A stretch of DNA of 64,000 bases. It comes from JAOZHU01 sp964632845 (GTDB taxonomy: Archaea > Thermoproteota > Bathyarchaeia > Bathyarchaeales > Bathycorpusculaceae). Position numbers and translations under genes: made by a program. Shown here in pieces: positions 34,601 through 42,420 of this stretch (its first letter is position 1; every line of letters begins with the position of its first letter). The stretch is from positions 62,001-126,000 of the forward strand of contig CAZWDU010000002.1 of assembly GCA_964632845.1 (NCBI GenBank), in the 5' to 3' direction. The notes below the pieces were generated by a model that worked only from the letters and a program-made list of their open reading frames with translations, was not told where the DNA came from and ran no database searches.

Positions 34601-35399
34601 TTTTTTCTCTTCCCGAGTTCAGTGCCTTCTGGCAAGAAGGACATATCGTATCTTTGGCTTGAATTTTACTACCACAATGCGGGCACATAAGCTTTTTCTT
34701 AGCTGAGTGAAGCCCCTGCTTCTCCTTCAGTATCCTTCCATCTTTCAGAAGTAGCACTCGCTCAGTGTGGGCAGCCACTTGTCCGTCGTGAGTAACCATG
34801 ATTATAGTGGTTTCCTGTTTCAGGTTTAAGTTGGCGAGCAAATTAACGATTTCGCGTTTGTTTTTTGCATCCAAGTTCCCAGTCGGTTCATCTGCTAATA
34901 TTATTGCTGGGTTATTAGCCAAAGCCCGCGCAATAGCTACGCGCTGTTGCTCGCCCGCGCTAAGTCTATGTGGCCTATGCTCTTCTCTTCCAGAAAGACC
35001 AACCATACCCAAAAGTTCGCTTGCTTTACGCTTCCTTTCGTCCTTGGGTATATTTGTTCCTTCCATGGGTAATTCCACGTTTTCCCTAGCATTCAAATAC
35101 GGCAGCAAGTTAAAGGTTTGAAAAACAAACCCTATCTTGCTTCTCCGTATCTTGTAAAGCTCTTTTTCAGGCCTTTTCCCCACGTCAACGCCATCCAGCA
35201 ACACTGTACCGGCGGTTGGCTTGTCAAGACAGCCTAACACGTTCAACAGCGTTGTTTTGCCTGACCCTGAGGGTCCCATAATCGCGACAAAGTCGCCTTT
35301 GTTCACTTGGAGGTTAACGCTGGAAAGAGCTGGAACATTGCGTTTGCCCAGCGTGTAGGTTTTTGAAATTTTCTCCAGTTTCAGTACAGTCTCACTCAT
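34587..35399 (-). CDS. MacB/LolD-type ABC transporter ATPase with C-terminal zinc ribbon
   Basis: A 270-residue protein with Walker A GPSGSGKTT, Q-loop FQTFNLLPYL, a variant signature RLSAGEQQRVAIA (usual SGG is SAG), Walker B IILADEPTGNLD and switch His VTHD. After residue 230 there is a fused zinc ribbon, CPHC...CPSC, unusual for this family. It overlaps the permease by 8 bp upstream and the protease by 14 bp downstream: one translationally coupled three-gene unit. Confidence 0.92.
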   Translation of the reverse strand: MSETVLKLEKISKTYTLGKRNVPALSSVNLQVNKGDFVAIMGPSGSGKTTLLNVLGCLDKPTAGTVLLDGVDVGKRPEKELYKIRRSKIGFVFQTFNLLPYLNARENVELPMEGTNIPKDERKRKASELLGMVGLSGREEHRPHRLSAGEQQRVAIARALANNPAIILADEPTGNLDAKNKREIVNLLANLNLKQETTIIMVTHDGQVAAHTERVLLLKDGRILKEKQGLHSAKKKLMCPHCGSKIQAKDTICPSCQKALNSGREKIVGT

Positions 35400-36810
35400 A
35401 TCGCATTGCCTCCGCAGGTCTCGTTCTGGATGCTCTCCACGCAGGATATAGGCTGCCTAACGCGCCTAACAGCACGGCTGCACCCATAGCAATCAGCATC
35501 AGCTCAGGAGTTACAGATATAGACGCTGTAGCTGAAGCCGCAGCTCCTGGGTCACCCATTGAAGTGAATCCACGTCCGAAAGTGCCACTTTGGCTTACGG
35601 TTGGAAGCAGTAGTCCTGACAATGCAGGCGCCGCAACGCTGCCTATCGTTATGCCGACTACACCTGCTATCAAACTTAGCAGTACGCCTTCAAGCATGAA
35701 CTGGCTCATAACAGTCCAGTTGCTGAAGCCTATCGCCTTGAGTGTACCGATTTCTTTGGTTCTTTCGCGCACGGTGTACAGCATTACGAACAAGACTATG
35801 AGGCTCGTAGCGGCAACTGCAACAATTATCTCTTGAAATGCAACACTTTGCGTCTGCGCCAGCGCTGTTTCTGCGCTCGCCAGCGCGGTTTCATAGTTCG
35901 TTTGTAGAGCCTCAAGCTGTTCCAAGCGTTGTTGGCCAGTAGTCACTGACAATTCAGGATGCAGCTCGCTTATGGCGGTCGCCACTTCAGTTACTTGACC
36001 GCTGCTCGCGGCAAACACTGTGATGGACGTTATGTAGCCAGTGTTGTTGGTTAACGCCTGCGCGTCAGACAGGTTCATGTAAAGCGTCGTTAAATCCTCA
36101 ATTCCAGACGACCCATAAACACCTATGACTTCAAAAGTTTCATCTAAAATCTCGATGGTATCGCCAACTTCAGCGTCGAAAAACTCCATGTTGCTTTCGC
36201 TTAGAAGCACAACGCCGCTGTCTCCCGCCTCCAAGTTTCGCCCAGCAGTAATATTCGTTGGCAAAATGGGGTAATTATCAACCAAATCAGAAGTCAAAGA
36301 GACGCCTTCAATTACGTAGTCGGGTACCATGCGCGTGAAACTCTGTCCACTACTCTCCAGTTCCTCCTCTTCTCCTTCAGACACTTCTAAGCTTGGTGCC
36401 ACAGCGGCAACGCCGTCAATGGAGCTGAGGTCCTCGTAGAGGGTTTCGTTCATGGCAGTGGTGCCACCGCGACTGAATGTACCGCCGCCGAATACTCCAG
36501 GCATACCTGTGCCATTACCGAATTGACCGGGTGTGAAGCCGCCTTGACCGCCACCTTGGCCACCAGGGAACCCAGAACTGGAATCATTCATCTCGGGAGG
36601 TGTAAAGCCGAAGCCTTCCATACTTGATGAGAGACTACAGTCGATTTGCGTTAACGTCTGGTTGATTGTCGCTTGGGTCTGAGTTATGGTGCTGCCGAGG
36701 TTTTCAGTTAGACCCAGCGTGGATTCTTGGTTCGCTGTGATTCCAGCGGGAATTGAAATCATAATCGCCATGGAAAAGCCCAAAGCAATAATGACTAACA
36801 AAGCGCGCAT
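35392..36810 (-). CDS. MacB/FtsX-type ABC transporter permease
   Basis: A 472-residue protein with one N-terminal helix, a large external domain and three C-terminal helices (VRERTKEIGTLKAIG motif near 345). The external domain holds a Gly/Phe-rich stretch (residues 80-115, with GGQGGGQGGF). The ATG at 36810 leaves the first helix without its usual basic cytoplasmic lead. Upstream codons encode one (RNISRRKM), but no start codon precedes them in frame. See the frameshift finding. Confidence 0.88.
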   Translation of the reverse strand: MRALLVIIALGFSMAIMISIPAGITANQESTLGLTENLGSTITQTQATINQTLTQIDCSLSSSMEGFGFTPPEMNDSSSGFPGGQGGGQGGFTPGQFGNGTGMPGVFGGGTFSRGGTTAMNETLYEDLSSIDGVAAVAPSLEVSEGEEEELESSGQSFTRMVPDYVIEGVSLTSDLVDNYPILPTNITAGRNLEAGDSGVVLLSESNMEFFDAEVGDTIEILDETFEVIGVYGSSGIEDLTTLYMNLSDAQALTNNTGYITSITVFAASSGQVTEVATAISELHPELSVTTGQQRLEQLEALQTNYETALASAETALAQTQSVAFQEIIVAVAATSLIVLFVMLYTVRERTKEIGTLKAIGFSNWTVMSQFMLEGVLLSLIAGVVGITIGSVAAPALSGLLLPTVSQSGTFGRGFTSMGDPGAAASATASISVTPELMLIAMGAAVLLGALGSLYPAWRASRTRPAEAMRYE

Positions 36811-37179
36811 TTTGCGTCTTGAAATATTCCTAACAGCTCTAGTTACTATGCCCAGTTTTGTTCACCTTTCAAAGCTTTCCAGAAAAAGAGGACAACCAAA
36901 AAGAGAGAATGGAGAGAGGGGTTCGGGTGCTTGCCTTAACTTTTTTAGGCGGCAATAGTTTTGTGACCATTTTTTTGTTCGTTATTCTCATTCTCCTTTT
37001 TGGTTGTCGTTTCTTGCTCAATGGGTAAGAATTATTAAACACTTTTTCAAAATCTAACCCAATTTTGTTCCAAATCTACTTATGCTGCCCGATGTGGTTG
37101 TGCAGAAACTTGAGAATGTTTATTACGCTTGAGTTTGAATAGTTTTCTTAAAACTCCTCGATGTAAACGGGCGATATGG
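36811..37179. other. Divergent spacer with long inverted repeat
   Basis: Between the exporter operon and the winged-helix gene. The same roughly 20-bp sequence occurs at 36891-36911 and inverted at 36989-37008 (arms GACAACCAAAAAG plus an A/G-rich end with one indel), 77 bp apart. This leaves one copy near each divergent transcript. It may be a pair of operator sites or a hairpin. No coding signal otherwise. Confidence 0.5.
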
Positions 37180-37482
37180 ATGGTTGTGAGCGGGCGTCCT
37201 TTCAAGTATTTGCTTGGTTGGCTGATTGCTGGCACGAGAGGCGGCGCGACTCGAGCTAAAATAATTGAAGTACTGAAGGAAACCCCGCAGAACGCAAACC
37301 AGTTGGCAACTCAGCTTCAAATGGATTACCGAACTATAAGGCACCATCTGGAAGTTCTTGAGAAAAACAAGATAATCACCACGATTGGAGAGGGCTACGG
37401 TATGACGTATTTCTTGTCTACAGCAATGGAAGACAACTATGAGATATTCGAGGAGATTATGAAGAGAATGTGGAAAAAGTAA
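37180..37482 (+). CDS. ArsR-type winged-helix regulator
   Basis: A 100-residue DNA-binding protein with GGATRAKIIEVLKE, NANQLATQLQMDYRTIRHHLEVLEKN (shown here by its start; residues 37-60) and ITTIGEGYGMTYFLS wing. I start at the ATG at 37180; the TTG at 37129 adds residues without homology. It is divergent from the exporter-protease operon and 18 bp before a membrane-protein gene. It is a candidate controller of both. Confidence 0.75.
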   Translation: MVVSGRPFKYLLGWLIAGTRGGATRAKIIEVLKETPQNANQLATQLQMDYRTIRHHLEVLEKNKIITTIGEGYGMTYFLSTAMEDNYEIFEEIMKRMWKK

Positions 37483-37500
37483 AAAAAGGAGAAGAATGAG

Positions 37501-37944
37501 ATGGAAAATCAAATGAACAAGAATGTGTTGATTTGGGTAGTTATACTGGTTACTTTAATAGTCGTGGCTCTTTTAGCAGGCTTATGGGCTGCATTAACAT
37601 TTTACAATCCTCAGTTCTCTTGGAGACCGTTGCCGTATCAAGGTGATATTGCTGGCGACTACGAGTTTTTCTATATCGCAAAAACAGTGGTTTCAACAAT
37701 CAACATAGCTCTTTTATCATTCCTGATACTCACGTACGCGGACATATACAGAAAAACGCGGTCGCAGTTCACAATTGGGCTATTACTGTTCTCCATAGTT
37801 TTTCTCATGAAAGACTTCGCGTCGAATCCCATGGTGATCAGGGCTTCTGGCTTTTCGCTGTTTGGTCTAGGACCATTTGCGTTGTTGCCTGACCTATTCG
37901 AGTTTGCAGCATTGTCGGTGTTGCTGTACCTGAGTGTGAAGTAA
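37501..37944 (+). CDS. Four-helix membrane protein
   Basis: A 147-residue protein with four predicted membrane helices (WVVILVTLIVVALLAGLWA first). It has an external loop rich in aromatic residues between helices 1 and 2, and no motif I recognise. AAAGGAG precedes the ATG. It follows the winged-helix regulator by 18 bp, so it may be a sensor or target of that regulator. Function is unknown. Confidence 0.65.
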   Translation: MENQMNKNVLIWVVILVTLIVVALLAGLWAALTFYNPQFSWRPLPYQGDIAGDYEFFYIAKTVVSTINIALLSFLILTYADIYRKTRSQFTIGLLLFSIVFLMKDFASNPMVIRASGFSLFGLGPFALLPDLFEFAALSVLLYLSVK

Positions 37945-37968
37945 TAAGAAGGGCTTGTGCAAGTAGCC

Positions 37969-38379
37969 ATGAAAAAGAAAGTGTTCCTTTCAGGTCCAAT
38001 TCAGGGCATGGAAAACGACCAAGCGTACAGAGGAATCATCAGCGAAACCTGTGCGCGGTTAGGCTGCGAAGTGATTGACCCGTGGCTTCGAGAAAAAATA
38101 ATTTACCGAAAAGACGAGCCGTGCTGGTGGAGCAAGGTTCCAGCAGAAAGCTTTGTTGAACGAGACATAGCGGATGTTGAAAAATGCGACGTGCTTGTTG
38201 CTTATTTGCCGCGGCTTTCAGCTGGAGCGTGCATGGAGCTTTTTTACGCTAAACGTAAGGGCAAAAAGGTCATAGTGGTTTCGGACATGGCGTGCTTGAG
38301 TCCGTGGATTATGGTGCACTCTGACAAGATAGTGCCGCGTTTTGAAGACCTTGAAGCTGCATTAAAACAAGTGCTCTAA
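37969..38379 (+). CDS. Nucleoside 2-deoxyribosyltransferase-like protein
   Basis: A 136-residue protein with a KVFLSGPIQGMEN N-terminus, ERDIADVEKCDVLVAYLP and SAGACMELFYAKRKGKKVIVV (given only by its first part in role; residues 84-104), the fold and acidic residues of the NDT/BLUF-side DUF4406 group. It may hydrolyse or exchange nucleoside N-glycosidic bonds. The ATG at 37969 is chosen over GTG 37957 since the first strand begins there. Confidence 0.7.
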   Translation: MKKKVFLSGPIQGMENDQAYRGIISETCARLGCEVIDPWLREKIIYRKDEPCWWSKVPAESFVERDIADVEKCDVLVAYLPRLSAGACMELFYAKRKGKKVIVVSDMACLSPWIMVHSDKIVPRFEDLEAALKQVL

Positions 38380-38414
38380 CCTCAGTTTAGAAATGCCCCC
38401 AAAGAAAATGGCGG

Positions 38415-38822
38415 TTGAACGATTTGAAAGGCATCTACGTTTTAATAATTCAAGTAAGCCATGGCGTCGCCGCTCAAGTGGGCGCGTTGGGCAAATTAAC
38501 TTTCGCAAAGGGTTTGTACGCTTACGTTGGCTCTGCACAGGGCAATCTGGAAAAACGTGTGGCACGCCATCTTGGCAAAGAGAAGCGCAAGTTTTGGCAC
38601 ATTGATTATTTACTGGGCGATGACGCGGCGAGAGTTATAGTGGTATTCTATAAGCAAGCGGGTAAACCTGAGGAATGCGCGGTTGCTAGGGTAATTGGTG
38701 AAAGAGGCGACGCAGTGGTGGGCTTCGGTGCTTCAGATTGCCGCTGCAAAAGCCACCTGTTTCGCATAGAAGACTACGGGTTTTTGCAAGAGTTCATGCG
38801 CGTGTTACATTTGAAAACATGA
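38415..38822 (+). CDS. DUF123 / GIY-YIG-like protein (Uri family)
   Basis: A 135-residue protein. KGIYVLIIQVS and KGLYAYVGSAQ give the paired GIY...YVG strands. Then come RVARHLGKEKRKFWHIDYLL, FGASDCRCKSHLF and a terminal FLQEFM. The C-terminal Cys-rich SDCRCKSHL is typical of the family. The family is related to GIY-YIG nucleases but its activity is unproven. TTG start at 38415. It is the last ordinary gene before the tRNA-Gly island. Confidence 0.8.
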   Translation: MNDLKGIYVLIIQVSHGVAAQVGALGKLTFAKGLYAYVGSAQGNLEKRVARHLGKEKRKFWHIDYLLGDDAARVIVVFYKQAGKPEECAVARVIGERGDAVVGFGASDCRCKSHLFRIEDYGFLQEFMRVLHLKT

Positions 38823-38868
38823 CACTTTTTAAGAGAAGACAGCGAAGAAATGGTGGCTCATCTTTAGA

Positions 38869-38905
38869 GCGGTCGTAGTTTAGCTTTGTTTAGGGCATCA
38901 GCTTG
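38869..38905 (+). pseudogene. Decayed 5' fragment of tRNA-Gly
   Basis: A 37-bp segment aligns without gaps to the 5' part of the intact tRNA-Gly (42342-42378) with 32 identical positions. It covers the acceptor strand, D arm and the anticodon-stem 5' side, then similarity stops at the anticodon loop. Four of the five changes are C to T or A to G, as in decay. It lies 2 bp before the 3' end of the FkbM gene. Confidence 0.7.
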
Positions 38906-38907
38906 TT

Positions 38908-39546
38908 TTACACGTGTTCGTTCGTTATTAGGTAATGCTCGTTTCCACCCGGGCAGATTTTTACCCAGTTTTTCTCCATAAATCTATTCAACAGTTTGGT
39001 ACCGTGGACCTCAACAACGCATGGTTTATCCAGTTTCGGTAATGTTAACAGTTTTTCCTCGGCGCCTTCTACATCTATCTTCGCAAAATCAAAGTTGAGC
39101 TTGAGATGATTCAAGGAAAAGCGTTCAGGTATTACTTCTACATTCCATTTGTTTTTTGAGATATTCTCTCTCAGGTACTCAACTGCTTTGGAATCGGGTT
39201 CTATTGCGATAACTTTTTCTGCTCCAAACCGGAAAAAGAGAAGTGCAGTTTCACCACATCCCGCGCCTACGTCCAAAACAGTTTTCCCGTCTAATGAAAA
39301 ATTGGGGCGATAGTATTTCTCCCAATCTCTCCATTCTCTAACCATGTAGGAAGCGTGTTGATACGTGAGTTTCAGCGCGTTAGTTTTGGTCTCAAGAGTT
39401 GTGTATTCTTTGTGGTGGTCTTTTTCGTTTACCCATCGCGAATTCCATAATAGGGTTAACGCGTCATGTGGAAGATAGGATACATCAAGGATGTAAAGAA
39501 CAGGTACTCTTTTACGCCTCGACAAACCTATTTTAACTTTTAACAT
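38908..39546 (-). CDS. FkbM-type SAM-dependent methyltransferase
   Basis: A 212-residue protein with LDGKTVLDVGAGCGETALLFF (SAM motif I, residues 87-107 in part), KVIAIEPDSKAVEYL, and the FkbM-type AKIDVEGAE. AAAGGA precedes the ATG at 39546. It probably O-methylates a sugar or lipid-linked group; the substrate is unknown. It abuts the tRNA-Gly fragment, which suggests it came in by insertion at that site. Confidence 0.8.
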   Translation of the reverse strand: MLKVKIGLSRRKRVPVLYILDVSYLPHDALTLLWNSRWVNEKDHHKEYTTLETKTNALKLTYQHASYMVREWRDWEKYYRPNFSLDGKTVLDVGAGCGETALLFFRFGAEKVIAIEPDSKAVEYLRENISKNKWNVEVIPERFSLNHLKLNFDFAKIDVEGAEEKLLTLPKLDKPCVVEVHGTKLLNRFMEKNWVKICPGGNEHYLITNEHV

Positions 39547-39634
39547 TTTTTTTCCTTTGAATACTAAAACATTTAGTAATTTGACATTTTATAATTTTTC
39601 CTCAAAGAGTTAACGAGAAAAGCTTTGTGCGTTT

Positions 39635-39657
39635 GGGGATTAAAATTTAATCCAACA
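39635..39657 (+). repeat. Interspersed island repeat, copy 1
   Basis: Contains ATTAAAATTTAATCC preceded by GTTTGGGG and followed by AAC. It lies in the spacer between the FkbM and YdeI-like genes. The other copies are at 40413, 41229 and 42108. Confidence 0.5.
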
Positions 39658-39750
39658 AAAGGAAAGATGCGGGAGATATAGCCATTTATCTTTAGTCCAA
39701 CCCCTGTTCTCAATGCCACTCCATGATTTTGGACAAGCACGCGACAGTTC

Positions 39751-40332
39751 TCACTCTCGTTTAGAAACATGATAATATTTGTCTATTCCGCCGAACCCGA
39801 ACTGCTTGTTCGCCTCAGTCATTTTCACGAAGTAATTTAGCCGTTTTTTGAATTCGTTTGGTCGTTTTCTTGCTCTGTCGATGAATGCTATGCGGATTCT
39901 CTGGTATTCAGGCGAGAATTTCTGATAGTTCCCCCATGCTGTCTTGTTGGCTTCTATTTCCTTCAAAATATCAGGCGGCGCTACAAAGTCGGTGTTGAAG
40001 TCGTCTCCAAGTACTGCACGCACTGGCTCTATCACTTTGCCCTGTTGCAGGAGTGCTGCTAATCTCTCCTTGTTCGATTGCGAATACCCGCTTCTAGGGT
40101 TTCGAGGAGAAAACCGCTGGGCATAGAACACGTCATCAAATTTTTTCACGGTGCTGTCAATCCAGCCGAAGCACAGCGCTTCCTCAACAGCATCGTTGTA
40201 GGGTATCCGCGGCTTACCGCTTGCTTTCTTAGCGAACAACAACCAAATCTCCTTTTCACTTGCATAATGCTCTGCAAGCCATTCGCGCCAAGCTTTTCGG
40301 TCAGTAACATAAAGTGTTTTACTAATTTTCAT
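39751..40332 (-). CDS. YdeI/OmpD-associated family protein
   Basis: A 193-residue protein with the family pattern AWREWLAEHYASEKEIWLLF at the start (residues 14-33), EALCFGWIDSTVKKFD, QRFSPRNPRSGYSQSNKER in the middle, and a C-terminal KRLNYFVKMTEANK. The family is common in bacteria, is annotated as bacteriocin-protection by association only, and has no proven activity. Likely acquired. It is divergent from the Hcp-like gene. Confidence 0.8.
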   Translation of the reverse strand: MKISKTLYVTDRKAWREWLAEHYASEKEIWLLFAKKASGKPRIPYNDAVEEALCFGWIDSTVKKFDDVFYAQRFSPRNPRSGYSQSNKERLAALLQQGKVIEPVRAVLGDDFNTDFVAPPDILKEIEANKTAWGNYQKFSPEYQRIRIAFIDRARKRPNEFKKRLNYFVKMTEANKQFGFGGIDKYYHVSKRE

Positions 40333-40412
40333 ACTGACTAATTGAACCGGTAAATTATAAAACTTAGCATCCGCTTTTTTCTAATCGTTCACTTCTTTGA
40401 TGGAGAGAGAAA

Positions 40413-40435
40413 GATTGAAATTTAATCCAACCACC
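40413..40435 (+). repeat. Interspersed island repeat, copy 2
   Basis: Contains ATTGAAATTTAATCC followed by AACCACC. It lies in the divergent spacer between the YdeI-like and Hcp-like genes. Confidence 0.5.
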
Positions 40436-40507
40436 AAAATGGAATTAACAAACATTAAATATAGAGCGCAATATACTTGAAAGGCGCAGTTGGATGGGTT
40501 CACCAAA

Positions 40508-41116
40508 ATGAACAAGAAAGTATTGTCGATAATAATAGTTTTTATGTGCGGATTGACCGTTGGAGCTATCCTATTTTCTCAGAACCTCGTGCCAAAGACA
40601 GCGCCGGTTATTGGTGCAGCTCCTGGCGTTTTAGAGGTTAAGGCTTTCCTTTATCTTGAGGGTATACCCGGGGAGTCCGACGACGCTGTGCACAGGCAAG
40701 AGATATTACTTGAAGCCTTCAACTGGAGTGAAGCCTACAGCAACACAGCTGCATCTGGCGGAAGAACTGGGGTAGCTGCGATAAACGATTTTTGTCTCCA
40801 AATGGAATGCAGCATTGCTTCACCTAAACTAATTCAATACTGCACAACTGGTATATCCATCAAGAGTGCGGTGCTTTCAGTTCAGCGAACAACCGAAGGT
40901 GGGTCAGCAGTGGACTTCTTGGTTTGGAAATTTCAAAATGTAATAATCTCCTCCTATAAGACCCAATTCAATGTAAAAGCTGACACAAGGGTAATTGACG
41001 AAATAACCATATTCTTCAATTCATTTTCAATGGAGTATAGGCAAATGAACCCTGACGGTACGTACAGAGAACCGACACGCTTCGCTTGGAATGTTGCCCA
41101 AGAAAAACCCAGCTGA
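40508..41116 (+). CDS. Membrane-anchored or secreted Hcp-like protein
   Basis: A 202-residue protein. A signal or anchor helix (KVLSIIIVFMCGLTVGAILF, residues 4-23) is followed by a domain with the Hcp1/T6SS tube pattern: LEGIPGES, IEVLLEAFNWSE-like ILLEAFNWSE, ASPKLIQYCTTG, VDFLVWKFQNV and ISSYKTQF. Bacterial Hcp forms hexameric rings and has no signal peptide. No other secretion-system gene is in the window, so this is an orphan exported Hcp-fold protein. ATG at 40508 chosen. Confidence 0.7.
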   Translation: MNKKVLSIIIVFMCGLTVGAILFSQNLVPKTAPVIGAAPGVLEVKAFLYLEGIPGESDDAVHRQEILLEAFNWSEAYSNTAASGGRTGVAAINDFCLQMECSIASPKLIQYCTTGISIKSAVLSVQRTTEGGSAVDFLVWKFQNVIISSYKTQFNVKADTRVIDEITIFFNSFSMEYRQMNPDGTYREPTRFAWNVAQEKPS

Positions 41117-41481
41117 GCAAATGGAATTTACTAAAATTGATAAGGTGGGAATTAGATTACATTTGTCCAGAATTTTTTCTGGTATCGTGATTTAGAGTGG
41201 AAGTTATAGTGCAAACGTTTCGGTAGGGTTTGGGAAATTAAAATTTAATCCGCCACCTTTCAACGAATACGTGTTTTTGAAAAGAGGCAGTTAGTCAGGG
41301 TGTATACTGGGTTCTGATAGTATACTCAGTAGAATAAAGCAAGTCAATAACCTGTTCAGCGCGGAATTAACTTTTGATTTAACCAATTTTTGGTCTCAAA
41401 CTAACGTGCGTTCTGACTGCAAGTGAGAAATGGCACAACCCATAAAAACTGAAACAGATAGACAAATGTTGGAGGATAAAG
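41117..41481. other. Intergenic region, 365 bp, with island repeat
   Basis: Holds repeat copy 3 (41229-41257) and, near the right end, GGAGGAT before the ATG at 41482. A TATA-like CATAAAAACT sits near 41440. No frame here looks coding. Confidence 0.45.
41229..41257 (+). repeat. Interspersed island repeat, copy 3
   Basis: ATTAAAATTTAATCC preceded by GTTTGGGAA and followed by GCCACC. It is nearly the same as copy 1 including the GTTTGGG lead. Confidence 0.5.
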
Positions 41482-42090
41482 ATGCGTCCAAGTAACTGTG
41501 TAGCGTGTTCCGATTTCCCCTGTTCCGATGTGAAAAAGAATGCCTACCTAATTCCAGATTTAGAGATTGACCCTGAGAAAATTAGAGCAATAATGATTTC
41601 AGAGGCTCCTCCTGAAAATTCAAGTGATTACTTCTATGCAAAGAACCACTCTTTCTATATGGAAACAACTATTCAAGCATTCAAAGATGCAGGCTTCACC
41701 GTTTCTTCTATGAAAGAGGTGCTTGACTTAGGGGTCTATATTACAACTGCCATAAAGTGTGCAAAAACTGCTTATTCAATACTTCCAGAGACAATAGAGA
41801 ACTGTTGTGTTCGCATTTTAGAAAAGGAAATTGGCCTGTTTCCACGAATCAAGACTATTCTGCTTATGGGTGATACTGCAATAAAGGCGATGAACTGCAT
41901 AGCCAAGAAGAACACTGGCAAAAGACTGGTCCCCAGTGGTTCTACATACAAGATTAGGAAAGAAAAATACTCTTACAAACAGGTCAGAGTTTTCCCATCA
42001 TACTTGCAGACAGGGAAAAGCTACCTAATTGAAAAATCCAAAAGAAAGATGATAGCAGAAGACATTAAAACAGCTTTGGAACATCCATAG
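41482..42090 (+). CDS. Uracil-DNA-glycosylase-superfamily protein
   Basis: A 202-residue protein. It has an N-terminal Cys cluster (CVACSDFPC), IMISEAPPENSSDYFY resembling motif A of family 4/5 UDGs, a central TAIKCAKTA, ILLMGDTAIKAMN, and a terminal FPSYLQTGKSYLIE. The Cys pattern could hold an Fe-S cluster. Either a base-excision enzyme or a related hydrolase. GGAGGAT precedes the ATG. Its position in the island suggests mobile cargo. Confidence 0.6.
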   Translation: MRPSNCVACSDFPCSDVKKNAYLIPDLEIDPEKIRAIMISEAPPENSSDYFYAKNHSFYMETTIQAFKDAGFTVSSMKEVLDLGVYITTAIKCAKTAYSILPETIENCCVRILEKEIGLFPRIKTILLMGDTAIKAMNCIAKKNTGKRLVPSGSTYKIRKEKYSYKQVRVFPSYLQTGKSYLIEKSKRKMIAEDIKTALEHP

Positions 42091-42107
42091 CCACCTCCAA
42101 GAGATAT

Positions 42108-42129
42108 GTGGTTAAAATTTAGTCCGTTT
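42108..42129 (+). repeat. Interspersed island repeat, copy 4
   Basis: GTTAAAATTTAGTCC, one substitution from the core of copies 1 and 3, directly after the UDG-like gene. Confidence 0.4.
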
Positions 42130-42341
42130 CCGCTATTTGGTTGCGGTTTAATTTTTCTTTTTGCAGTTATGCTTATGGGTGTTTCTTTAATGGTTGAAAG
42201 AAACTTGTTTGTATAGTTTAAAAATGGTGTCTTTACCTTTTAGTGCATTAGCGTTTGCTTGTATTTGGAATTGAGAATGCCTGGGGTTTGGCTCTGGGTT
42301 AGATTTAAGTATTTGTTCCATGTTTAGGGTTGATGTCCTAA

Positions 42342-42419
42342 GCGGTCGTAGTCTAGCCTGGTTTAGGACATCAGCCTGCCACGTTGACGACCCGGGTTCA
42401 AATCCCGGCGACCGCACCA
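42342..42419 (+). tRNA. tRNA-Gly (GCC), CCA encoded
   Basis: Acceptor arms GCGGTCG and CGACCGC pair fully. The D arm has GTCTAG...GGAC. The anticodon stem TCAGC/GTTGA encloses loop CTGCCAC with anticodon GCC. The T arm is CCGGG-TTCAAAT-CCCGG. Discriminator A and CCA follow. It has no intron. A TATA-like ATTTAAGTA is about 40 bp upstream. It is the anchor of the island: its 3' half recurs at 43610. Confidence 0.95.
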
Positions 42420-42420
42420 C
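42371..42420 (+). repeat. att-like direct repeat, tRNA-proximal copy
   Basis: The 50 bp from the anticodon stem through CCA of tRNA-Gly plus one base. It is repeated at 43610-43659 with a single mismatch. This matches the attachment-site layout of tyrosine-integrase elements that use the 3' half of a tRNA. Confidence 0.75.

Noticed and set aside
39573..39770. 65-residue minus-strand frame between the FkbM and YdeI-like genes
   Set aside because: It overlaps the YdeI-like 3' end and translates an island repeat; no protein-like features.
42187..42420. Minus-strand frame of 77 residues over tRNA-Gly
   Set aside because: Its N-terminal half is the classic spurious translation of an antisense tRNA; the DNA is fully explained by the tRNA.
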